From: Candidatus Daviesbacteria bacterium
GTDB lineage: Bacteria; Patescibacteria; Microgenomatia; Daviesbacterales; UBA10151
Reading direction: 5' to 3'
Length of the DNA stretch: 64,000 nucleotides
NCBI GenBank assembly: GCA_016176335.1
Contig: JACOXI010000003.1
Span: forward strand, 124,001-188,000
A program made the translations under genes and the position numbers. This document shows positions 58,495 through 64,000 of the stretch, piece after piece (the stretch's first letter is position 1; each line of letters starts with the position of its first letter). Below the pieces are notes generated by a model. That model was not told the DNA's origin and made no database searches. It saw nothing but the letters and a program-made list of their open reading frames with translations.

Positions 58495-59000
58495 GCGCGA
58501 TATAACCAAAAGCTTTCTTCTTTTCTAAATGGTTTCCAGGTTTTAAAATGATAAGTTTGAGTAATCACCACAGATCCCTTTTTGAGTTCCTGTTTGAGTT
58601 TAGCTTCTAATTTTTTCACCCCTTTAGGCAAAAGAAAAATATAGACAATATCGCCATCTTCGTAGTTTCTTTTAAAAATATCCCCATGATGAAATTGACA
58701 ATTTAAACCTCGAGGACTATTTTGTCTATTGGCTTTCCATTTAGAGTATAAAACTCTAATCCATGATTGTTCTATGCCGAAAGCTTCTGCCCTAAGTTTT
58801 GCAGCCTGCAAAACTACTCTGCCATCCCCGGATCCTAACTCGTAAAATTTCTTACCCCTTTTTGCGCCGGCCAATTTTAAAATTCTTCTTATATTTTCCA
58901 TTTTGGTGGGGACATATGGAGCATCAGAACCGGCAAACCAGGATAGGGCAAGTACACAACCCAAAAGTATTCCTCCTGAAATGATTAATGTTATATCCAT
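58491..59000 (-). CDS. Membrane-anchored class I SAM-dependent methyltransferase
   Basis: 169 aa. A membrane helix at the N-terminus (LIISGGILLGCVLALSWFAG) and a compact methyltransferase domain: VPTKMENIRRILKLAGAKRG, FYELGSGDGRVVLQAAKL (SAM-binding GxGxG-like), AFGIEQSWIRVLYSKWKANR and GDIVYIFLLPKG. It is similar in layout to small membrane-bound protein-lysine methyltransferases; the substrate is unknown. Its product SAH would feed the ahcY/adoK route. Repeat copy 3 directly precedes its ATG. Confidence 0.8.
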   Translation of the reverse strand: MDITLIISGGILLGCVLALSWFAGSDAPYVPTKMENIRRILKLAGAKRGKKFYELGSGDGRVVLQAAKLRAEAFGIEQSWIRVLYSKWKANRQNSPRGLNCQFHHGDIFKRNYEDGDIVYIFLLPKGVKKLEAKLKQELKKGSVVITQTYHFKTWKPFRKEESFWLYRA

Positions 59001-59006
59001 CTTTTT

Positions 59007-59117
59007 ATCTCAAATCTTAAATCTCAAATCGCAAATCTACATATTAAATCTGAAATCTTTTTAAACTAGTTTTAAGATTTAAGTTGTAGTTTTGAGTTTT
59101 GACATTTGAGTTTTAAG
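59007..59117 (-). repeat. ~105-bp AT-rich dispersed repeat, copy 3
   Basis: Fills the gap between the femX stop (59118) and the methyltransferase start (59000), in the same orientation to that gene as copy 2 has to ahcY. Shared words on the minus strand: AAACTCAAATGTCAAAACTC and GTAGATTTGCGATTTGAGAT. Confidence 0.8.
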
Positions 59118-60134
59118 TTATTTTCTGAGTAGTTTTAATAGAAAGATTTTTAGTGGCATTAGTGTATCGATAAAAGTGAAAACCCAATAAATCGGCCAGT
59201 TAAATACCAAATCATAAGTGTCTATGTATTCCACAAGTTTCCCGCCATATCCTTGTTTAAATTTGTGAAATCCATACCAGGGATCTTTGGGGTTGGCATC
59301 AGGGCCTAATGCCCCCCACATATCAAATTTTTTAAGACCCATTTTTTTACCTAGTCTAATTGCTTCCCAGGCAACTAAATTATTGGCCATAACTCCCCTA
59401 TGTTCTATGGAGGACCCACCATAAGGATAATAAATTGTATCTTTAAATTTCAAAAGCATCCAGGCAGTAAGAGGTTGATCCTGATAAGCGGCAATTAAAA
59501 GTGTTGCCAGTTCTGCCTTTTTTAAAATTTGCCAAACTTTTCTATGATACTGCTCGTTATGCCCATGGTATCCTTGTCTTTTGGTGGTATCAAAATATAG
59601 TTTTAAATAAATTTCAAAAGCTTCGTCATCAGTTCTCTCTTCTAGCCTAACCTTATGTTTTTGGGCCACCCTGATGTTGTACCGGGTCTTGGGATGCATA
59701 CTTTTTAAAAGCTTTTCTTCTGTCTTGGACAAGTTCAAAACAAAATTATATTTGGTAAACAGCGGCTTAGGTGATTTTGTAAACGACTTATCAATCTCTG
59801 ACGACTGACGACTGACGACTGACGACTCGACATCCGGTTCAACTTTTATAAATGCGCAATTATTTTCTTTTCCTATTTTTTTAAGAGCATCTGCAAGATT
59901 TTGATCTGGAAAAGGCCCTTTTGGTAAATAGCCTACAAACTTTTCAGTAAATGGTATATGGTGCAGAGTTAGTTGAAAAACAGAGGACAACCTGCCATTT
60001 TTGTAGATGCCGTACCTTAAGATGGGAATCCCTAAATTTTTTCTGAATTCTCCCCACTCCCAAGATTGAATAACATGCGTGACCAATTTATTATATTGAG
60101 TTTTTTGTTTATCAGTGATTGGTCGAAGATCCAT
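59118..60134 (-). CDS. FemX/FemAB-type peptidyltransferase with heptamer repeat
   Basis: 338 aa with the FemAB/FemX (GNAT-like double) fold: VIQSWEWGEFRKNLGIPILR, PKTRYNIRVAQKHKVRLEER, and LVAWEAIRLGKKMGLKKFDM with WGALG and WYGFHKFKQGYGGKLVEYI. These enzymes add amino acids from aminoacyl-tRNA to lipid II to build peptidoglycan bridges. In frame, residues around 105-115 (SSVVSRQSS) are encoded by exactly four TGACGAC heptamers (59799-59826). The site lies between conserved segments. The C-terminal hydrophobic stretch may contact the membrane. Confidence 0.88.
   Translation of the reverse strand: MDLRPITDKQKTQYNKLVTHVIQSWEWGEFRKNLGIPILRYGIYKNGRLSSVFQLTLHHIPFTEKFVGYLPKGPFPDQNLADALKKIGKENNCAFIKVEPDVESSVVSRQSSEIDKSFTKSPKPLFTKYNFVLNLSKTEEKLLKSMHPKTRYNIRVAQKHKVRLEERTDDEAFEIYLKLYFDTTKRQGYHGHNEQYHRKVWQILKKAELATLLIAAYQDQPLTAWMLLKFKDTIYYPYGGSSIEHRGVMANNLVAWEAIRLGKKMGLKKFDMWGALGPDANPKDPWYGFHKFKQGYGGKLVEYIDTYDLVFNWPIYWVFTFIDTLMPLKIFLLKLLRK
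59799..59826. repeat. Four tandem TGACGAC heptamers inside femX
   Basis: Exactly four perfect 7-bp units. Read on the coding strand, the unit is AGTCGTC (cyclic), related to AGTTGGT in tsaD and AGTCGG./AGTTCG. in uvrD. Confidence 0.9.
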
Positions 60135-60146
60135 GCGACCATTGTA

Positions 60147-60800
60147 TCAGAAGATGACGATTTTGGCTTTTTGGCGCAGTTCTTGGAATTTTTGGTTAAA
60201 GATTTCTGAAATTTTTTGTTGTTTTAGCAAATCATAGGCTTCTTGTTGTTGTTTTGCAGAATCTGTTGATTGTAAGACGGCAGAATTTTCTTTGATAAAT
60301 TTGGCTACTTCTTCCGTGGATACGGTTGCCTCTTTGTCATATAATTTTGTTAAGGCCAGTTGGATAGTTATCCTTTCTTTGATGCCACTTCTTGTTTGAC
60401 CCTGTTGAGTGAGGATGGTATTAAATGTGTCTTTTCCACCCACACTTGCTTCAAGTTCTGCAAGCTTACTATCTACTTCCTGTGGATTTGGAATGACGTT
60501 ATTTTTAGATGCTTCGTTCAAAATTATTTTCCTGGTGATAAGCTGATCTAAAATCGGAGCCCTGTATTGGTCATTAAGCTTCATTTGTAATTCAAGGTTA
60601 GTGATAGGCATACTATCAACTATTGCGGCAACAAACCATGATTTTTTATAAATTGCCAGTAATAAAATACCAACTATCAAAAGTACAAGGTAGAATTTTT
60701 TTGAGGATTGAAAATTTTTGAATTTATCAAAATTTTGATTTAGTAAATTATTTAACTTACCTCCGGGAAGAGTATTTAAATTTTGCCCCTTTTTTGCCAT
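60147..60800 (-). CDS. Membrane-anchored SurA-N-like chaperone without PPIase domain
   Basis: 217 aa from the ATG at 60800 (MAKKGQNLNTLPGGKLNNLL). One membrane helix (about residues 35-52) and a SurA/PrsA-like N-terminal chaperone domain: AAIVDSMPITNLELQMKLND, QLITRKIILNEASKNNVIPN, SGIKERITIQLALTKLYDKE. No PpiC rotamase domain follows, so it probably holds exported proteins without isomerase activity. It lies 12 bases upstream of femX. Confidence 0.75.
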   Translation of the reverse strand: MAKKGQNLNTLPGGKLNNLLNQNFDKFKNFQSSKKFYLVLLIVGILLLAIYKKSWFVAAIVDSMPITNLELQMKLNDQYRAPILDQLITRKIILNEASKNNVIPNPQEVDSKLAELEASVGGKDTFNTILTQQGQTRSGIKERITIQLALTKLYDKEATVSTEEVAKFIKENSAVLQSTDSAKQQQEAYDLLKQQKISEIFNQKFQELRQKAKIVIF

Positions 60801-60857
60801 TGGCCGATCATAACAAAACAAATTGTATTTTGGCAAGGGTTAATTTAAGATAATATT

Positions 60858-61505
60858 ATGCAAAGAGGTTTTGCCCTACTTTTTGTAGTACTGGTAATGG
60901 TTGCTGTTTTGGGACTAATTACCGTCTATTTCTATATTTTTCAGAAACCTATTTTAGTAGACAATACCAAGAATCTGCCACAAGTAAACTCTGATAAAAA
61001 AGATAATTTAACAATTTATACAAATAATAATTTAAATTTTCAGTTTAAATACCAGGCTAAAGATGTAACTGTAAAAGAGGATACTGAAGAAGAGTTTAAT
61101 CAAAGAGGTAATGGTGATTTTAGAAAAAATTTTAAGGGATCTGTGGGGTATGAACCAGCAAAGTTTTTGGAAGCAGTGGTAGTTTTAGACAAAGAAAATA
61201 ATTTTGATACAAATCCTTTTACGGTTTGGATTTTTGAAAATCCTCAAGATTTAACAATTGATAGGTGGCATCATGACTATTGGTATTATCCATTTGTTTG
61301 GGGAGATTTTACTGCTACTGGCAAATTTATCCTAGCTCCAAAAGATGAGGCTACAATTTCCGGACACATGGCAAAAAGTGGGGTAATTGATTACCAGCCA
61401 GGCAAACCAAAATTTGTTTATTTAGCAAAAGACGGGAAAATGTATTTATTTAGAATCATAGGAGAAAGTGGAGATAAAATTCTTCAAAGTTTTGAATTCA
61501 AATAA
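60858..61505 (+). CDS. Membrane-anchored hypothetical protein (215 aa)
   Basis: An N-terminal anchor (GFALLFVVLVMVAVLGLITV) that begins like a type IV pilin leader (RGFALL), then an extracellular beta-rich domain with many aromatic residues (LTIDRWHHDYWYYPFVWGDF). I cannot assign a family; the fold may be PsbP-like, as in the next gene. It starts divergently from the SurA-like gene and is followed one base later by another protein of the same build. Confidence 0.65.
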   Translation: MQRGFALLFVVLVMVAVLGLITVYFYIFQKPILVDNTKNLPQVNSDKKDNLTIYTNNNLNFQFKYQAKDVTVKEDTEEEFNQRGNGDFRKNFKGSVGYEPAKFLEAVVVLDKENNFDTNPFTVWIFENPQDLTIDRWHHDYWYYPFVWGDFTATGKFILAPKDEATISGHMAKSGVIDYQPGKPKFVYLAKDGKMYLFRIIGESGDKILQSFEFK

Positions 61506-61506
61506 T

Positions 61507-62061
61507 ATGCAAAAAGGCCAAGTACAGATTATTTTAATTGGGATTTTGGTTTTGGCAGTGGTAGCTGCCGGAGCATATTATCTGGGGAGACAAACTACTC
61601 CAAAACCATCGCTTGCTCCAGTAATTACCTCTCAAACCCCACAGCCTTCTCCAAGTCCAACAGACGAAACTGCTAATTGGAAAACATATACTTTTAAAAA
61701 TCCCAATATTCCATACAACTATGTTATTAGTCATCCTTCCGAGGCGCTAGTCAATGAAGAAATTAAGGGATATTCTGGAAAAACTATCTTAAATATTAAT
61801 GGTGGTACTATGGAAATTCTTGTAAATCTAGATGTTCAAGGCGAAGTAGATCCAGTTAAATCAGAATCTATTAATGTAGCTGGTAATGAAACAACAAAGT
61901 TTTACATGAATGATACGACTGTTATCATAAAAGCAGTTCCCTTCCCTGATGCCAAGAATACAGTTTTGTTTCAGTTTAATCTTCCAAAAGATACACAAAA
62001 GGCAAAGGAGTTAGAATCCGTCTTTGACCAAATTCTTTCTACTTTTAAATTTATAAATTAG
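61507..62061 (+). CDS. Membrane-anchored hypothetical protein, PsbP-like domain (184 aa)
   Basis: N-terminal anchor (VQIILIGILVLAVVAAGAYY), a Pro/Ser/Thr spacer and a domain of about 120 residues (WKTYTFKNPNIPYNYVISHP ... LESVFDQILSTFKFIN). This pattern is common in CPR surface proteins and resembles PsbP/Mog1-like folds. ATG at 61507, one base after the stop of the previous gene, which looks like a diverged relative. Its stop codon overlaps the border of a dispersed repeat (62060-62088). Confidence 0.65.
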   Translation: MQKGQVQIILIGILVLAVVAAGAYYLGRQTTPKPSLAPVITSQTPQPSPSPTDETANWKTYTFKNPNIPYNYVISHPSEALVNEEIKGYSGKTILNINGGTMEILVNLDVQGEVDPVKSESINVAGNETTKFYMNDTTVIIKAVPFPDAKNTVLFQFNLPKDTQKAKELESVFDQILSTFKFIN

Positions 62062-62088
62062 ATTGCCACGCTTCGCTCACAATGACAC
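62060..62088. repeat. GATTGCCACG...CAATGACAC repeat at a stop codon
   Basis: AGATTGCCACGCTTCG followed by CTCACAATGACAC. The first bases overlap the TAG stop of the upstream gene. The same family is in frame in adoK (35057-35092). The rest of the gap to 62157 contains another short repeat-like stretch (CACTTCGATTGCACTCAGTG). Confidence 0.7.
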
Positions 62089-62157
62089 TATAAGAGATAA
62101 ATATCTACAAAATGGGTATACCAGCACTTCGATTGCACTCAGTGCTTTCAGGCGAGA

Positions 62158-62880
62158 TTAAAGTAGGTATATATCAATGAATTTCGCCTTCCAGCCAGCT
62201 GTTTTTGCATCATCAAAACCTAAATCAATAATATTTCCTTTGATGGCTCCTCCTGTGTCTCCCGCAACAGCCATACCATATTCCGGAATATAAACCTTAC
62301 TTCTTAAAGGAATAACTTTTGGGTCAACTGCAATCACCCCTTTCCCAGCGTGCATGCCGATGGCAGTCCATTCATTACAACCCGGGCATCTGGAGTCGTA
62401 ATGGGTGGCATAAACCCGTAATTTTTTCCAATATTTTATTTCACCATCCGGGGTCTGTAAACTTTTCCAGATAATTTTGGTTCCTCGCAAAATCTTTTTA
62501 TCCTTTGGTAGGGTAGTCTCAACAGAAATAATTTCTCTTTCATATTCCTCGCCACTTTTATGAAAAGTTATTTTGATAATCTTAACTTTTTTACCATCTT
62601 CACCTTCGTCTATAACTTCCTCAATACCTGCTTCTGTTTCCGGATCATCCTGATAAACTATTTTTTTAGGGATAATTTCAGTCTCCTCCTCCAGTTTTTG
62701 GGTAAAGGAGGATTCGGTTGTAACTGGTTGATTTATAGGTAGTGTTTCTGTTGGAGAAGGTGAGGATTCTCCTAAAACAGCGGGAGTTTGCCAAAAGTTT
62801 TTGGCCTGCCCGCTCGGCAGGCGGGCAAAAAATGTAAGAGCTACTATTAAAATAATTCCCAAGTATCTTTCCATTTTCAT
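62158..62880 (-). CDS. 3D-domain protein (YuiC/Rpf-like endolytic transglycosylase fold) with repeat in the signal peptide region
   Basis: 240 aa from the ATG at 62880, which overlaps the uvrD stop (ATGA). The C-terminal 100 residues are a 3D (Asp-Asp-Asp) domain: KLRVYATHYDSRCPGCNEWT, GVIAVDPKVIPLRSKVYIPE, GMAVAGDTGGAIKGNIIDLG. Such domains occur in MltA and YuiC and cut peptidoglycan glycan strands. The N-terminus is a signal peptide (YLGIILIVALTFFARLPSGQ). Its C-region ARLPSGQA is encoded by the palindrome GCCTGCCCGCTCGGCAGGC (62802-62820). A linker of about 110 acidic residues joins the parts. Confidence 0.85.
   Translation of the reverse strand: MKMERYLGIILIVALTFFARLPSGQAKNFWQTPAVLGESSPSPTETLPINQPVTTESSFTQKLEEETEIIPKKIVYQDDPETEAGIEEVIDEGEDGKKVKIIKITFHKSGEEYEREIISVETTLPKDKKILRGTKIIWKSLQTPDGEIKYWKKLRVYATHYDSRCPGCNEWTAIGMHAGKGVIAVDPKVIPLRSKVYIPEYGMAVAGDTGGAIKGNIIDLGFDDAKTAGWKAKFIDIYLL
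62802..62820. repeat. GC palindrome in the signal-peptide coding region
   Basis: GCCTGCC-CGCTC-GGCAGGC, 7-bp arms, surrounded by a run of T before and A after (TTTTT ... GCAAAAAA), in frame. A related CG-rich palindrome (CCCGCCTTGCCGCGAGGCAGG) is in frame near the end of tsaD (29423-29443). Confidence 0.75.
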
Positions 62881-64000
62881 GCATTCAACCAATCCTCGTC
62901 ATCCTTACTAGTGTCTATACCATCATCAAAGCTATCCTGATCTTTAAAAGTTGTATTGCTAACTATTAACTCTTGAGGAATATCAGATAGAAATCTTGAG
63001 ACTAGGTTATTGGATCTTGTTCCAAAGTATAACCTTTGTCTGGCATAAGTTAAGTACAGTTTTTGTTTGGCACGGGTAATGCCTACATAACAGAGTCTTC
63101 TCTCCTCTTCCAATTCATTAACATCAAGCATGGCTCTTGAATGCGGGAATAAACCCTCCTCCATCCCCACTATAAAAACCGCGGGAAATTCCAAACCTTT
63201 GGCAGAGTGTAAGGTCATCAGCGTGACTGCGTCATTGGTTTGCAAGTCGGCAGTTCGTAGTCGGGAGTTAGGTAAATAACTATTTTCAACTAAAGCCACA
63301 TTTTCCAAAAATTGTGTTAAGCTGGGAAATTCTTCGGCAACAGAACGGAGTTCTTTGACATTTTCCACCCTACCCTTGCCTGTTTCCGTACTATCATCAA
63401 TATATGCAAGATATCCTGTTTTTTGCAAGATTTGATCCAAAAGTTCTATGGTGGGAATTTTTTCCGAGTCTTTTGATACCTCTTGGGCAAATTCCAAAAC
63501 TTTGGAAAGCCTAGCTTTACCCACCTTGTCCGCTCTTTTTAAAGAAACAGAATCTTTCGGGTTTTGTAATAACCGCAAATATGATACAACATCTTTTATT
63601 TCCTTTCTCTCATAAAAACTGACCCCTCCTACTAATTTGTAAGGGATGCCTGATTTTAGGAATTGTTCTTCCAAAGATCTTGATTGGGCATTTGTTCTGT
63701 ATAAAATTGCATAATCGGATAATTTATTATCTATTTGGGATAAAATAAATAACGCTTCCTCAATTTCATTTCTGACTTCAACAACCTCAATTTTATCTCC
63801 GGTATCATTTTGGGTCCAAAGTTTTAGAATAGGGTGGGATTTATTTTTAGAGATTACAGCATGTGCCGCATCCAGAATTGTTTGGGTAGATCTGTAGTTT
63901 TGTTCCAAGTTAAAAACTTTTACATTGGGATAATCTTTTTCAAAATTTACTATGTTTCTAAAATCAGCTCCCCGAAAAGAATATATTGACTGGCTGGCAT
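62877..64000 (-). CDS. uvrD: UvrD/PcrA-type DNA helicase (C-terminal part; 5' end outside window)
   Basis: The frame is open to the last base, so about 374 residues of the C-terminus are present. SF1A motifs: QSIYSFRGADFRNI (motif III, 63980 region), VFNLEQNYRSTQTILDAA (motif IV), LMTLHSAKGLEFPAVFIVGM (motif V) and LEEERRLCYVGITRAKQKLY (motif VI). It unwinds DNA in repair. Residues near SRLRTADLQT are encoded by four degenerate 7-bp units (63245-63272). The stop overlaps the next gene (ATGA). The C-terminal extension is short. Confidence 0.95.
   Translation of the reverse strand, partial: ASQSIYSFRGADFRNIVNFEKDYPNVKVFNLEQNYRSTQTILDAAHAVISKNKSHPILKLWTQNDTGDKIEVVEVRNEIEEALFILSQIDNKLSDYAILYRTNAQSRSLEEQFLKSGIPYKLVGGVSFYERKEIKDVVSYLRLLQNPKDSVSLKRADKVGKARLSKVLEFAQEVSKDSEKIPTIELLDQILQKTGYLAYIDDSTETGKGRVENVKELRSVAEEFPSLTQFLENVALVENSYLPNSRLRTADLQTNDAVTLMTLHSAKGLEFPAVFIVGMEEGLFPHSRAMLDVNELEEERRLCYVGITRAKQKLYLTYARQRLYFGTRSNNLVSRFLSDIPQELIVSNTTFKDQDSFDDGIDTSKDDEDWLNA
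63245..63272. repeat. Four degenerate AGTYNGN heptamers inside uvrD
   Basis: AGTCGGC-AGTTCGT-AGTCGGG-AGTTAGG: four 7-bp units with a shared AGT start, in frame, read as NSRLRTADLQ on the minus strand. Same design and length as in tsaD and femX. Confidence 0.75.

Noticed and set aside
1..64000. Alternative genetic code (UGA = Gly) as in some CPR lineages
   Set aside because: TGA is used as a normal stop at many junctions, for example rpmH/rnpA, endonuclease/dnaN, sbcD/sbcC and the binding protein/rpiB.

Overview
The window is bacterial chromosome from a member of the Candidate Phyla Radiation (Patescibacteria), most likely the Microgenomates group. This placement is inferred from gene content and style: a PrgI/VirB4 secretion cluster next to very large unknown proteins, DUF4012 and VanW-type surface proteins, SemiSWEET, FemX, a short ValRS, many single-helix membrane-anchored proteins and no visible central biosynthetic pathways. 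UGA is a normal stop codon (TGATG and ATGA gene junctions are common), which argues against the code-25 CPR lineages.

Layout. 1-13.7 kb: the end of a VirB6/TrbL-like membrane protein, a 1416-aa unknown protein, a RelE/RelB-type toxin-antitoxin pair, an unknown 451-aa protein behind a cobalamin riboswitch, then a plus-strand type IV secretion-like operon (PrgI-like, a small partner, VirB4 ATPase, a lytic transglycosylase-zincin, an Ig-like protein). 13.7-19.7 kb: the replication-origin neighbourhood, with dnaN, a membrane-anchored Holliday-junction-type nuclease and dnaA on the minus strand, DnaA boxes on both sides of dnaA, and divergently a DUF3467/toxin-antitoxin block followed by rpmH-rnpA-yidD-yidC-jag. 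19.7-26.7 kb: glycan polymer ligase and flippase, RNase HI, an epimerase-DUF4012 fusion, SemiSWEET and ribosomal protein L25. 26.7-41.8 kb: valS, tsaD, a Cas4/AddB-like nuclease, thpR, a SAM-I riboswitch in front of two unknown small genes, ahcY-adoK, a repeat-flanked four-helix-bundle gene, a VanW protein, a sugar-binding protein, rpiB and murB. 41.8-50.6 kb: groES-(two unknowns)-groEL behind a CIRCE-like site, cell-surface proteins, and a UbiA/WecA/GT2 glycan set. 50.7-64 kb: tatD, metG, sbcCD, pepQ, a LUD protein, femX, further anchored proteins, a 3D-domain protein and the C-terminal part of uvrD.

Genes that work together: ahcY and adoK remove S-adenosylhomocysteine and then adenosine, and a SAM-sensing RNA lies beside them. 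UbiA-type transferase, WecA/TagO, GT2, O-antigen-ligase-like protein, flippase, murB, femX, VanW and the M23 peptidase point to an elaborate cell wall and surface polymer. SbcCD, the resolvase-like nuclease, the Cas4/AddB-like nuclease and UvrD handle DNA ends.

The most unusual property is a set of short dispersed repeats that enter almost every kind of site. They fill intergenic gaps (three ~105-bp copies, all in the same orientation to the next gene), sit in peripheral parts of both riboswitches, provide bases next to start and stop codons, bound a four-helix-bundle gene as inverted repeats, and lie in frame inside protein genes. In TsaD three such segments account for about 75 extra residues. 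Three genes carry exactly four units of one heptamer family. This resembles the Rickettsia palindromic elements in effect, but the sequences are different. The two riboswitches controlling unrecognised genes are the other leads.
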